In this document: one piece after another, positions 7,770 through 17,135 of the stretch
How positions within the stretch are numbered: position 1 is the first letter of the stretch
How the letters are laid out: each line of letters opens with the position of its first letter
Source: Paraburkholderia dioscoreae
GTDB lineage: Bacteria > Pseudomonadota > Gammaproteobacteria > Burkholderiales > Burkholderiaceae
Length of the DNA: 64,000 nt
Assembly (NCBI RefSeq): GCF_902459535.1
Contig: NZ_LR699553.1
Location: forward strand, 3,906,001-3,970,000
Direction of reading: 5' to 3'
Program-made: the position numbers and the translations under genes
Notes under the pieces: generated by a model
What the model saw: the letters and a program-made list of their open reading frames with translations, nothing else
Databases searched by the model: none
What the model was told of the DNA's origin: nothing

Positions 7770-10064
7770 TTAACGCGCCGCGATCACATCCGCCACCAGT
7801 AGCGCCGTCATATTGACGATCCGGCGCACCGTCGCCGAAGCCGTCAGCACATGCACCGGCTTGGCCGCGCCCAGCAGCATCGGACCAATCGCGATGTTGT
7901 TGCCCGCGGCGGTCTTCAGCAGGTTGTACGAGATGTTCGCCGCGTCGATGTTCGGCAGCACCAGCAGATTCGCGTCGCCTTCGAGCGTCGAGTCGGGCAT
8001 CACTTCGCGGCGCAGATTCGCGTCGAGCGCGATATCGCCGTGCATTTCGCCATCCACCTGCAGATCCGGCGCGCGCTCGCGCAGGATCGCCAGCGTGTCG
8101 CGCATCTTCTGCGCGGTCGGCGCGTTGCTCGTGCCGAAGTTCGAATGCGACAGCAGCGCGACCTTCGGTTCGATACCGAAACGGCGCACTTCTTCCGCCG
8201 CCATGATCGTGATTTCGGCCAGTTGCTCCGGTGTCGGATCCACGTTCACGTGCGTGTCCACCAGGAAGATCTGGCGGTTCGGCAATACCAGCGCGTTCAT
8301 CGCCGCGTAGACTTTCGCGCCCGCCTTCTTGCCGATCACCTGATCGATGAAGTGCAGATGCCGGTGCGTGGTCGACACCGTGCCGCAGATCATGCCGTCC
8401 GCCTCGCCCTTTTCCACCAGCATTGCGCCGATCAGCGTGGTGCGGCGGCGCATTTCGAGCTTCGCCATCTGCGCGCTGATGCCCTTGCGCGACATCATCC
8501 GGTGATATTCCTGCCAGAAGTCGCGGTAACGCTCGTCGTGGTCGGTATTCACCACCGTGTAGTCCTGACCCGCGACGAGACGCAGACCGTAGCGCGCAAT
8601 GCGCTGCTCGATCACCGCCGGGCGGCCGATCAGGATCGGTTTGGCCAGCTTTTCGTCGACGATGATCTGCATGGCGCGCAGCACACGCTCTTCTTCGCCT
8701 TCCGCGAACACGATGCGCTTCTTCTCCGGCTCGACGCTACGCGCCAATTGGAAAATCGGCTTCATGGTCGTGCCGCTGTGATACACGAACTGCTGCAAAT
8801 GCTGTTCGTATGCGTCCATGTCCTCGATCGGACGCTCGGCGACGCCCGAATCCATCGCGGCCTGCGCCACGGCCGGCGCGACCTTGACGATCAGGCGCGG
8901 ATCGAACGGCTTCGGAATCAGGTATTCCGGCCCAAACGAGAGATCCTGAATGCCATACGCCGTCGCGACGATATCGCTCTGCTCCTGGCGCGCCAGTTCG
9001 GCAATCGCATTGACCGCCGCGATTTCCATTTCCCGCGTCACCGTGGTCGCGCCCGCATCCAGCGCGCCGCGGAACAGGAACGGGAACACCAGCACGTTGT
9101 TCACCTGGTTCGGGTAGTCGGTGCGGCCGGTGCACAGCACGGCGTCCGGCCGGACTTCGAGCGCCAGTTCCGGCAGGATTTCCGGCGTCGGGTTGGCGAG
9201 CGCCAGAATCAGCGGCTTGTCCGCCATCCGCTTGACCATGTCCTGCTTGAGTACGCCACCGGCCGACAGCCCCAGGAACACGTCCGCGCCACCAATGGCT
9301 TCGGCGAGCGTGCGGGCGTCGGTTTCACGCGCGAAACGCTCCTTGTCCGGATCCATCAGTTCGACACGGCCCTTGTAGACCACGCCGGCGAGATCGGTGA
9401 CGGTGATGTTTTCGAGCGGCAGGCCGATATCGACCAGCAGATCCAGACAGGCCAGCGCCGCCGCGCCCGCGCCCGAGGACACCAGCTTGACCTCCTTGAT
9501 GTCCTTGCCGACCACCTTCAAACCATTGGTGATGGCTGCCGCGACGACGATCGCCGTGCCGTGCTGGTCGTCGTGGAAGACCGGAATCTTCATGCGCTTG
9601 CGGCATTCGCGCTCGACGATGAAACAGTCCGGCGCCTTGATGTCTTCGAGGTTGATGCCGCCGAAGGTCGGCTCCAGCGCCGCGATCACGTCGACCAGCT
9701 TGTGCGGGTCGGACTCGTTCAGCTCGATATCGAACACGTCGATGCCGGCGAACTTCTTGAACAGCACGGCCTTGCCTTCCATGACCGGCTTCGAGGCGAG
9801 CGGCCCGATGTTGCCCAGACCCAGCACCGCGGTGCCGTTCGTGACCACGCCGACCAGGTTGCTGCGCGCGGTGAAGCGCGCGGCATTCAACGGGTTCTCG
9901 ACGATTTCCTCGCACGCGAATGCCACGCCCGGCGAGTACGCCAGCGCCAGATCGCGCTGGTTGATCATCTGCTTGGTCGGGGCGATCGCAATCTTCCCGG
10001 GGGTGGGGAACTCGTGGTAATCGAGAGCGGCTTCGCGGAGTTTGCTATTGACGGGAGTCGACAT
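7770..10064 (-). CDS. maeB: NADP-dependent malic enzyme with phosphotransacetylase-like domain
   Basis: 764 residues from the ATG at 10064 (MSTPVNSKLREAALDYHEFP), the usual MaeB start; the frame is open 15 codons further upstream. Decarboxylates malate to pyruvate with NADP reduction. Order: malic N-terminal domain (about 15-160, QRDLALAYSPGVAFACEEI), NAD-binding domain (about 170-410, SSGAGAAALACLDLL), then a PTA-like domain (about 430-764, IVFAEGEEERVLRA, EKGEADGMICG) that is regulatory rather than catalytic in this family. Single gene, divergent from thiL. Confidence 0.95.
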   Translation of the reverse strand: MSTPVNSKLREAALDYHEFPTPGKIAIAPTKQMINQRDLALAYSPGVAFACEEIVENPLNAARFTARSNLVGVVTNGTAVLGLGNIGPLASKPVMEGKAVLFKKFAGIDVFDIELNESDPHKLVDVIAALEPTFGGINLEDIKAPDCFIVERECRKRMKIPVFHDDQHGTAIVVAAAITNGLKVVGKDIKEVKLVSSGAGAAALACLDLLVDIGLPLENITVTDLAGVVYKGRVELMDPDKERFARETDARTLAEAIGGADVFLGLSAGGVLKQDMVKRMADKPLILALANPTPEILPELALEVRPDAVLCTGRTDYPNQVNNVLVFPFLFRGALDAGATTVTREMEIAAVNAIAELARQEQSDIVATAYGIQDLSFGPEYLIPKPFDPRLIVKVAPAVAQAAMDSGVAERPIEDMDAYEQHLQQFVYHSGTTMKPIFQLARSVEPEKKRIVFAEGEEERVLRAMQIIVDEKLAKPILIGRPAVIEQRIARYGLRLVAGQDYTVVNTDHDERYRDFWQEYHRMMSRKGISAQMAKLEMRRRTTLIGAMLVEKGEADGMICGTVSTTHRHLHFIDQVIGKKAGAKVYAAMNALVLPNRQIFLVDTHVNVDPTPEQLAEITIMAAEEVRRFGIEPKVALLSHSNFGTSNAPTAQKMRDTLAILRERAPDLQVDGEMHGDIALDANLRREVMPDSTLEGDANLLVLPNIDAANISYNLLKTAAGNNIAIGPMLLGAAKPVHVLTASATVRRIVNMTALLVADVIAAR

Positions 10065-10316
10065 AAGGCGGGCTTCGAAGGGCAGATTAGAATAGACGTT
10101 CGACGGCATTGTAGCCCCAATTGCCAGCCCAATTCCTTCAATACGGGTACAACTGCCGCGACTTAAACATAGCGAAAGGCTGACGTAACCGGCGCGCGCC
10201 CAAACGCCGCCCGGATTGGAGTTGCCGGCGGATCGAGTCTTTACCGGGTGGTTACTCCGTACAATGCGCGCCGTTAGCCGAACTTCGCGGCACTTATCCG
10301 CTCACTCATCGCCACC

Positions 10317-11312
10317 ATGCTCTCCGAGTTTTCGCTGATCGACCGTTTCTTCGCCCGCCGCGCCGCTGCCCGGCCGTCCGACGCCGCAAGCGGCTCGCTC
10401 GGCATCGGCGACGACTGCGCGCTGCTCGCGCCGCCCGAGGGCGAAATGCTGGCGATATCGACGGACATGCTGGTCGAAGGCCGCCACTTTTTCCCCGACA
10501 TCGATCCCGAGGCGCTGGGTCACAAAGCGCTCGCGGTGAATCTATCGGACCTCGCCGCGATGGGCGCGCAACCACTGGCGTTCACGCTGGCGTTCGCCTT
10601 GCCGAAAGCGGACGAAACCTGGCTTGCCGCATTCAGCGAGGGGCTGTTCGCACTGGCCGAACGCTACGGCTGCGAACTGATCGGCGGCGACACGACCGGC
10701 GGCCCGCTCAATCTGTGCATCACGGTATTCGGCAGCGTGCCGCCACAGGCAGCGCTGCGCCGCGACACAGCTCGACCGGGCGACGATATCTGGATTTCCG
10801 GCACGCTCGGCGACGCGCGCGCCGGCCTCGGCATACAGCGCGGCGAATGGTCCGCCGATGCCAGCGACGCTGCGACGTTTCGTCGCGCTCTCGAGCGCCC
10901 GGAGCCGCGCGTCGCGCTCGGTCTGGCACTGCGCGGCATCGCCCACGCGGCGCTCGACCTCTCGGACGGCCTCGCCGGCGATCTGCTGCACATCCTCGAA
11001 CGTTCGAACGTGCGGGCCACCGTCAACGTCGATGCCGTGCCGCGTTCCGCCGCGCTGCGCCGTCTGCCGCCCGACATCCAGCGCCGCTGCACGCTCGCCG
11101 GCGGCGACGACTACGAACTGTGCTTCACCGCGCCGGCCACGGCGCGCGCCTCGGTGGAAGCTGCCGGCCGCGAGGTGGATGTATCGGTCACCCGCATCGG
11201 TACAATAAGCGCTCTCCAGGCGGCCGAGCGCCCGGCGATCGGCTGGCGCGACGCCGCCGGCGCGCCGCTCACACTGACGTTGCAAGGCTTCGATCACTTT
11301 CATGCAGACTGA
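10317..11312 (+). CDS. thiL: Thiamine-monophosphate kinase
   Basis: 331 residues. Phosphorylates thiamine monophosphate to thiamine diphosphate, the last step of cofactor synthesis. PurM-like fold with the metal/ATP motifs GIGDDCALL, STDMLVEGRHF, NLSDLAAMGA and GGDTTGG, and the C-terminal DLSDGLAGDL and AGGDDYELCFT. Overlaps pgpA by 11 bases, giving the usual thiL-pgpA coupling. Confidence 0.96.
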   Translation: MLSEFSLIDRFFARRAAARPSDAASGSLGIGDDCALLAPPEGEMLAISTDMLVEGRHFFPDIDPEALGHKALAVNLSDLAAMGAQPLAFTLAFALPKADETWLAAFSEGLFALAERYGCELIGGDTTGGPLNLCITVFGSVPPQAALRRDTARPGDDIWISGTLGDARAGLGIQRGEWSADASDAATFRRALERPEPRVALGLALRGIAHAALDLSDGLAGDLLHILERSNVRATVNVDAVPRSAALRRLPPDIQRRCTLAGGDDYELCFTAPATARASVEAAGREVDVSVTRIGTISALQAAERPAIGWRDAAGAPLTLTLQGFDHFHAD

Positions 11313-11883
11313 TCCCCCGCTCGGCGCTGCCGACAAACTCATCGGCGGTGAGCCGCCCCGTGCGCCGCGCGCGCCCGAACCACGCCCGCCGGGCCGTCAG
11401 CCGCGCCGCGCCACCGCACGCTTCATGCTGTCGCATCCGCTGCACCTCGTGTCGCTGGGGTTTGGCAGCGGCTTGTCGCCGATCGCGCCGGGCACGATCG
11501 GCACGTTGTTCGCGTGGGCCTCGTTCGCTGTCCTGAGCCGCTACCTGACGGTGATCGAATGGGGCATCCTGATCGTCGCCGGGTTCATCGGCGGCATTGC
11601 GATTTGCGGATTTACCGCGAAGAGACTCGGCATCGACGATCCGTCGCCGGTGGTTTGGGACGAAATCATCGCCTTCTGGCTGGTGCTGCTGATGGTCACG
11701 CCAGTCACGCTCACCGGCCAGTTGTGGGCGTTCATCGTGTTCCGCTTCTTCGACATGGTGAAGCCGCCGCCCATCGGTTATTTCGATCGCCGTCTGAAAG
11801 GTGGCTTTGGCATCATGTTCGATGACCTGGTCGCCGCGTTTTTCACGCTGCTCGTGATTGCGCTCTGGCGCATGTCCGTTTAA
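11302..11883 (+). CDS. pgpA: Phosphatidylglycerophosphatase A
   Basis: 193 residues. Removes the phosphate of phosphatidylglycerophosphate at the inner membrane to make phosphatidylglycerol. The hallmark FDMVKPPPIGYFDRRLKGG followed by the acidic DDLVAAFF segment is present, with PIAPGTIGTLFAW near the N-terminus and three to four membrane helices. The first 35 or so residues (rich in Pro and Arg) are a nonconserved extension caused by the overlap with thiL. Confidence 0.94.
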   Translation: MQTDPPLGAADKLIGGEPPRAPRAPEPRPPGRQPRRATARFMLSHPLHLVSLGFGSGLSPIAPGTIGTLFAWASFAVLSRYLTVIEWGILIVAGFIGGIAICGFTAKRLGIDDPSPVVWDEIIAFWLVLLMVTPVTLTGQLWAFIVFRFFDMVKPPPIGYFDRRLKGGFGIMFDDLVAAFFTLLVIALWRMSV

Positions 11884-11946
11884 CCGCTGCTCCGCGGCCG
11901 CCGCGCCGCCGGGCATCTACCCGGCCCCTGTTTCCGGATTGACGCC

Positions 11947-12447
11947 ATGCCTACCGATTCGATCGTTCATCAGCTCGCCATTCGCGTGGGCAACCGCCTG
12001 CGCGACGAGCGCCTCATGCTCGTCACCGCCGAGTCCTGCACGGGCGGCATGGTGGCGACCGCGATCACCGACATTTCCGGCAGCAGCGGCTGGTTCGAGC
12101 GCGGCTTCGTCACGTATTCGAATCAGGCGAAGAGCGAGATGATCGGCGTACCCGCCGATCTGATCGACAAGCACGGCGCGGTCAGCGAGCCGGTGGCGCG
12201 CGCTATGGCCGAAGGTGCGCTGCGCAATAGCCGCGCGCAGGTTTCGGTGTCGATTACCGGCGTCGCCGGGCCGGGCGGCGGCACCGAGACCAAGCCGGTC
12301 GGCATGGTGTCGTTCGGTTGGAGCAACCGGCTGCATACGTCGGTGGAAACGAAGATTTTCAAGGGCGATCGCGAAAAGATCCGCGTGCAGGCCGCCGCGC
12401 ATGCATTGCGCGGGGTACTCGCATTGCTCGACGAGCGCGAGCATTGA
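11947..12447 (+). CDS. CinA C-terminal family protein (nicotinamide-nucleotide amidase, PncC-like)
   Basis: 166 residues, corresponding to the stand-alone CinA C-terminal domain. The diagnostic TAESCTGGMVATAITDISGSSGWFERG and the later SITGVAGPGGGTETKPVG are intact. E. coli PncC of this family deamidates nicotinamide mononucleotide in pyridine-nucleotide recycling. It follows pgpA by 63 bases and precedes a cupin gene, in a thiL-pgpA-cinA arrangement common in betaproteobacteria. Confidence 0.92.
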   Translation: MPTDSIVHQLAIRVGNRLRDERLMLVTAESCTGGMVATAITDISGSSGWFERGFVTYSNQAKSEMIGVPADLIDKHGAVSEPVARAMAEGALRNSRAQVSVSITGVAGPGGGTETKPVGMVSFGWSNRLHTSVETKIFKGDREKIRVQAAAHALRGVLALLDEREH

Positions 12448-12470
12448 CCTCTGTCCGGAGCGGAAAGCCG

Positions 12471-12995
12471 ATGCCTGATCCTGATTTGCACGCAGTCAAG
12501 GACGAACTGATCCGCCGCCTCGATCTCAAGCCGCATCCCGAAGGTGGATTTTTTAGCGAGACATACCGCTCGGCGGAGCGCGTGATCCGCGACAAAGATG
12601 GCAGCGGTTCCGCGCAAACGCGCTCGGCGTCGACCGCGATCTACTACCTGCTTTGCGACGGCGCGCATTCAGCGTGGCATCGGATCAAGTCCGACGAAGT
12701 CTGGCATTTTTATGCCGGCGAACCGTTGAACGTCCACGTGCTCGACGAATCAGGCGCGCTGGTGACGCACAAGCTCGGCAACGCGCTGACGCACACGAAT
12801 GCGGTGTTTCAGGCCTTCGTGCCGGCAGGTTTGTGGTTCGCAGCGGAATGCGCCGATCCGGCGACATTCGCGCTGGTGGGCTGCACCGTGGCGCCAGGCT
12901 TTGAATTCAGCGAATTCGAGCTGGCGGATGTCGACGCGTTGAAAGCGCGGCACCCGCGGCATGCGGCGTTGATCGAGCGGCTGCGGCCGGCCTGA
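12471..12995 (+). CDS. Cupin domain protein (cupin_5 / DUF985 family)
   Basis: 174 residues from the ATG at 12471, which has CCGGAGCGG upstream; the frame is open earlier inside cinA. The pattern HPEGGFFSETYRS, TAIYYLL, WHRIKSDEVWHFYAGEPL and GCTVAPGFEFSEFELAD is that of the cupin_5 family, which forms a beta barrel related to sugar-binding cupins. Its biochemical role is unknown. Probably the last gene of the thiL operon. Confidence 0.88.
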   Translation: MPDPDLHAVKDELIRRLDLKPHPEGGFFSETYRSAERVIRDKDGSGSAQTRSASTAIYYLLCDGAHSAWHRIKSDEVWHFYAGEPLNVHVLDESGALVTHKLGNALTHTNAVFQAFVPAGLWFAAECADPATFALVGCTVAPGFEFSEFELADVDALKARHPRHAALIERLRPA

Positions 12996-13047
12996 CTGAA
13001 ACTCGCCCGCTCGTTTCTAAAGCTCTCTTCGAGAAAGACAGCCCGCG

Positions 13048-13863
13048 TTACCGGAACGCGTTGATCCGGTCGCGCGTTTCCATCGCGGCCTTCGCCGCGG
13101 CTTGGGCGAAATCGTCGCCCTTGCCCGCATAGATAATCGCCCGCGACGAGTTGATCAGCATGCCCGTGCCGTTCGCGGTGCGGCCGGCGTTGACCGTTGC
13201 CTGCACGTCGCCGCCTTGCGCGCCGATGCCCGGAATCAGCAGCGGCATATCGCCGACAATCCCACGCACCACTTCGATTTCCTTCGGGAACGTCGCGCCG
13301 ACCACCAGCCCCAGCTGACCGCTCGCATTCCATTTGTCCGCCGCCAGTTGCGCGACGACCTGATAGAGCGGACGCCCACCCGTTTCCAGGAATTGCAGAT
13401 CGGAGCCACCCGCGTTCGACGTGCGGCACAGCACGATCACGCCTTTGCCTTCGTGCTCCAGATACGGCTGGATCGAATCGAAACCCATGTAAGGATTCAC
13501 CGTCACCGCGTCGGCCTGATAGCGCTCGAACGCCTCGCGCGCATATTGCTCGGCGGTGCTGCCGATGTCGCCGCGCTTCGCATCGAGAATGACCGGCAAG
13601 CCCGGATGGTTCGCATGAATGTGGGCGATCAACTGCTCGAGCTGGTCTTCCGCGCGATGCGCCGCGAAGTAGGCAATCTGCGGTTTGAACGACGACGCGT
13701 ACGGCGCGGTCGCGTCGACGATCGCGCGGCAGAAGTCGAAAATCGCCTCGGGACGGCCCGCGAGCGCGCCCGGGAATTTAGTGGGCTCGGGATCGAGGCC
13801 GACGCACAGCAGCGAGTTGGTGCGCTGCCAGGCGTCGTTGAGTGTCTGGATGAAATGGGACAT
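13048..13863 (-). CDS. pyrF: Orotidine 5'-phosphate decarboxylase (type 2)
   Basis: 271 residues from the ATG at 13863 (MSHFIQTLND); the open frame upstream does not match the family. Decarboxylates OMP to UMP in pyrimidine synthesis. The active-site segment DAKRGDIGSTAEQYA with catalytic Lys, LCVGLDPEP near the start, YMGFDSIQPY and the phosphate-binding GIGAQGGDVQ are present. Length and motifs fit the longer, mycobacterial-like type 2 branch. Converges with the cupin gene. Confidence 0.95.
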   Translation of the reverse strand: MSHFIQTLNDAWQRTNSLLCVGLDPEPTKFPGALAGRPEAIFDFCRAIVDATAPYASSFKPQIAYFAAHRAEDQLEQLIAHIHANHPGLPVILDAKRGDIGSTAEQYAREAFERYQADAVTVNPYMGFDSIQPYLEHEGKGVIVLCRTSNAGGSDLQFLETGGRPLYQVVAQLAADKWNASGQLGLVVGATFPKEIEVVRGIVGDMPLLIPGIGAQGGDVQATVNAGRTANGTGMLINSSRAIIYAGKGDDFAQAAAKAAMETRDRINAFR

Positions 13864-14106
13864 GGTGGGTCTCGCGGCGAGCAGGAAAACGGAAGAGGCG
13901 CGTATTTTACCCGTCCTGCGAGGCGAGCCGCGCCGGGAGCGTGCGCAGCGGCGGTCCGGCGCGACACGCGAACAGGCGCGGCTACCACCCGCAACGCGCC
14001 CTGAGTGCGCACATGCATCGGCCCGGCGCTCGCGAAGCGTACGAGCCGATTGTGCGCAGCGCATCAGGCCATACACGCGTCCGCGCGGTCGCCCCAACCT
14101 CGCCCG

Positions 14107-15168
14107 CTACTGTCGCCGCTTCGCGCCGCGCGCGCCCGGCATCGAACGCAAGCCCGTGCGCTCGACGGTAAAGCGGAACGTGCGGGTGAGGCGCTCGCCG
14201 CGTCCCAGCAAGGTCATGCCGTTTTCGCTCGCGCCGCCGGCCAGGTTCATCGCGTTGATCGGATGATCGACCGGTTCGAAGCAGAAGAAGTCTTCGCCAC
14301 GCGGCGTGTACAGCACATAGTAATCGGTGTCGGCAGCGATGTTCAGCGACAGGCGGCGCTTGGGCCACACCACCGCGGCTTGCCCGCTCCAGCCGGTAAA
14401 GGCGTGATTGACGATGGTTTCCGGCAGCGGATACGCCACGCCGAATTGCCAGGCGGGCGGTGCCGGCACGTGCCGCACCGGCAGCCAGTCGTCGCCGGAG
14501 AGCCACAGGCCGCCGGCCGCGGCCGACAGCTCGGTGTCCGCGTCGCGCACGAAGAACGGATGCACGCCCAGCCCGAAAGGCAGCGCCTCGCGGCCGGCGT
14601 TTTCGATTTCGAGCGTCACGACGAGCGTGGGGCCGTCCAGCGTATAAGTCTGCGTCGCACGGTACGCGTAGGGCTTGCCGTCGCGGCGATCGAGCGTGAG
14701 GCGGACGTTTTCACGGTCCGACTCCGCGACCTGCCACGCCGACTGCCAACCGTCGCCGTGAATCGGCAAAGGTTCGTCGGCGCGATTGCGCGGCACGTCC
14801 ACGCGCCGACCCGCCACGTTGAAATGCCCGCCGCCGATGCGGTTCGAATACGGCAGCAGCGGATAACAGGCGAGTTCGTTCGGCTGCGTGTCGGCCGCGA
14901 CGTGGCGGCAGCGCCGGAAAATCGGCGTGAGCGCGCCGTCGTCGCGCCAGTCGAAACGGGTGACGCCGCCGCCGAGCGTCGGCGCGACATCGAGACGCAA
15001 ATGCGTGTTGGCGAGCGTAATGCACGCGACATCGCCGCCGCTGGTTTCGCCGACGGCCACCGCCGACGTGCTGGGGCCCGCAAGCACCGGATTGGCCGCC
15101 GCGGCAAGTCGCGAGCGTCGGCTCTGAGAGGTTTGGGAAGAGGAGGAAACGAGATTCGCAACAGTCAT
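14107..15168 (-). CDS. Aldose 1-epimerase family protein
   Basis: 353 residues from the ATG at 15168 (MTVANLVSS); 70 upstream codons are open but look noncoding. Interconverts the anomers of aldoses so that imported sugar is presented in the form the dehydrogenase uses. GalM-like beta-sandwich signatures: TLGGGVTRFDWR, CYPLLPYSNRIGGGHF, LPIHGDGWQSAW, GLGVHPFF and FCFEPVDHPINAMN. The His of GDGW region and the His in GVHPFF match the catalytic pair. The N-terminal 50 residues are low complexity. Last gene of the galactose-type locus. Confidence 0.88.
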   Translation of the reverse strand: MTVANLVSSSSQTSQSRRSRLAAAANPVLAGPSTSAVAVGETSGGDVACITLANTHLRLDVAPTLGGGVTRFDWRDDGALTPIFRRCRHVAADTQPNELACYPLLPYSNRIGGGHFNVAGRRVDVPRNRADEPLPIHGDGWQSAWQVAESDRENVRLTLDRRDGKPYAYRATQTYTLDGPTLVVTLEIENAGREALPFGLGVHPFFVRDADTELSAAAGGLWLSGDDWLPVRHVPAPPAWQFGVAYPLPETIVNHAFTGWSGQAAVVWPKRRLSLNIAADTDYYVLYTPRGEDFFCFEPVDHPINAMNLAGGASENGMTLLGRGERLTRTFRFTVERTGLRSMPGARGAKRRQ

Positions 15169-15384
15169 ATCTGGCTCCATCGAGAGGCTTGGGACGTTGC
15201 CGTCATTGCTGACGGATGCTGTAGGGCGATTTTTGAACAGGTCGCCTCTGGGTCCGAACTGCATGCTGCCGATTTGCTGCCACTGGGATTGCAACATCAA
15301 CTTGCGACTCACTGTGAGATTCACTGGCTTGCTGCGCTTCATCGCTTTATCGCTGCCTCGCGACCGGGGCAGCGTCATTCTGCG

Positions 15385-16299
15385 CTAAGCGGGCGCGCCT
15401 TGAAACACCGGCTCCGGCAAACCGCGCCGTCCGGGCATGGCGATGAACACGCCGCCCGCCCGTTTGTCGTCGGCGAGCGCCGCCGCATCGAGATCGCAAC
15501 GCGCGCTCGTGATGTACAGCGTGCCGAGTTGCGGACCGCCCAGTGCGACGCAACTCGGCTGCGCCGTCGGCACGTCGACGCGTTCGGTCTCCACGCCGTC
15601 CGGCCCGTAACGCACCACCCGCCGGCCGCCCCACTGCGCATTCCACAGCCCGCCGTCGCGATCGACGGTCGAGCCGTCGGGTTCGCCGGTGGCATCGGTC
15701 AAGCGCGTGAATAGCCGGTCGTTGGCAACGCTACCGTCCGCGCGATAATCGCAGACGCGGATTTCGCGCGTGGGCGAATCGCAGTAGTACATCGTCGCGC
15801 CGTCGGGACTGAACGCGATGCTGTTCGAGATCGCCGGCGCGGGCAGCGGCAAACGCTCCAGCGACAAATCGTGATTGAGCCGGTAAAAGCCGCCGACCGG
15901 CCGCAGCGGCGTGCCTTCATCTTTGGTCCCGAACACGAAGCGGCCCTGCCGATCGCAGCGGCCGTCGTTCACGCGCGTGTTCAAACCCGGTTCGACGTCG
16001 ACGATACGCCGTGTCTCGCCGGTGGCCAGATCGAAAAACGCGAGATGCGTGGCCAGCCCAAGCAACAGGTAACGCGGATCGGCGCACAGCGCGAACGTGG
16101 CGAGACGCTCGGGCATGCGCCAGTACGTGCTGCGGCCGTCGCTCGGGTCATGGCGCCACAGCCGCGCGCCTTCGATATCCGTCCAGTAGAAGCGGCCGGT
16201 TCGCGCGCACCATGTCGCGCCTTCGCCGAGCGTACATTTCGTGTCGAGCAGCAGCGCGGCGCGCTTCGCAGCCATGCCTGACGAACCGTCCGCACTCAC
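15385..16299 (-). CDS. SMP-30/gluconolactonase family sugar lactonase
   Basis: 304 residues from a GTG at 16299 that overlaps the stop of the upstream SDR gene (GTGA) and has GGAGG seven bases before it; an ATG at 16275 lacks a good ribosome site. Six-bladed propeller lactonase: LGEGATW with the metal-binding Glu, GLNTRVNDGRCDRQGRFVFGT with the central Asn/Asp, ISNSIAFSPDGATMYYCDS and GEPDGSTVDRDGGLWNAQW. It would open the 1,4- or 1,5-lactone made by the sugar dehydrogenase. Context suggests galactono- or arabinonolactone. Confidence 0.9.
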   Translation of the reverse strand: MSADGSSGMAAKRAALLLDTKCTLGEGATWCARTGRFYWTDIEGARLWRHDPSDGRSTYWRMPERLATFALCADPRYLLLGLATHLAFFDLATGETRRIVDVEPGLNTRVNDGRCDRQGRFVFGTKDEGTPLRPVGGFYRLNHDLSLERLPLPAPAISNSIAFSPDGATMYYCDSPTREIRVCDYRADGSVANDRLFTRLTDATGEPDGSTVDRDGGLWNAQWGGRRVVRYGPDGVETERVDVPTAQPSCVALGGPQLGTLYITSARCDLDAAALADDKRAGGVFIAMPGRRGLPEPVFQGAPA

Positions 16300-17096
16300 G
16301 CCCAGCCTCCGTCCACGATGAGGTCCTGCGCCGTGATCATCCTGCTGTCGTCGGCAGCGAGGAAGAGCGCCATGCGGGCGAGATCGCCCGGTTCCAGCTC
16401 GGCGTCGATACACTGCCCTTCCTTGATCGAACGGCGGCCCGCGTCGTCGAGCCACAGCCGCTTCTGCTTCTCGGTCATCACCCAGCCCGGCACCAGCGTA
16501 TTGACGCGGATATTGAACTGACCGAGGTCGCGCGCGAGACCGCGCGTCAAACCCTGCACCGCCGCTTTCGACATCACGTAGACCGGATAACCGCCGTTCT
16601 TCAGCATCCAGCTGATCGAACCGAGGTTGACGATCGAGCCGCTGTTGGCCGCCTTCATGTCTTCCATCACCGCTTGCGCCGCGAAAAACTGGTGGCGGAT
16701 ATTCACCGCGATGCCCGCGTCGAACGACTCGCGCGTGACTTCGCCGATCGTGTGGCGTTTGTCGTTCGCGGCGTTGTTCACCAGCACCTGGATCGGACCC
16801 AGCGCGGCCTTCACGTCGGCGATAGCTTTTTGCAGCGCGTCGATGTCGGTCAGGTCGCACGGCAGAAACAGCGGCTTGTGCGTCGAATCGCCGAGCTCGT
16901 CGGCGAGCGCTTCACCGGCGCTCGTGTCGATGTCGAAGAACGCGACGCGCGCGCCTTGCGCCGCGAAATGCTCGACGAACGATGCGCCGATGCCGGTCGC
17001 GCCGCCCGTGATCAACACCGTGCGGTCGACAAGACTCGGATAGCGGGCGAAAGCGCTCTCCGCGAGACGGGCGTTTGCATTGGCCGGAGACGACAT
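16296..17096 (-). CDS. SDR family sugar 1-dehydrogenase (xylose/arabinose/galactose dehydrogenase-like)
   Basis: 266 residues. Classical short-chain dehydrogenase: cofactor motif TGGATGIGASF at about 30-40, Asp at the end of the second strand (FFDIDTS) favouring NAD, LVNNAAND, and the catalytic Ser in NLGSISW with YxxxK in VYVMSK. The pattern CDLTDIDALQ, NDKRH and GSISW closely recalls Caulobacter xylose dehydrogenase. Expected to oxidise an aldose to its lactone, feeding the SMP-30 lactonase whose start overlaps its stop codon. Substrate (galactose, arabinose or fucose) cannot be fixed from sequence. Confidence 0.85.
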   Translation of the reverse strand: MSSPANANARLAESAFARYPSLVDRTVLITGGATGIGASFVEHFAAQGARVAFFDIDTSAGEALADELGDSTHKPLFLPCDLTDIDALQKAIADVKAALGPIQVLVNNAANDKRHTIGEVTRESFDAGIAVNIRHQFFAAQAVMEDMKAANSGSIVNLGSISWMLKNGGYPVYVMSKAAVQGLTRGLARDLGQFNIRVNTLVPGWVMTEKQKRLWLDDAGRRSIKEGQCIDAELEPGDLARMALFLAADDSRMITAQDLIVDGGWA

Positions 17097-17135
17097 CGTT
17101 CAATTCCTTTTAGAGCAAATGAGCTAGTAGCGGAT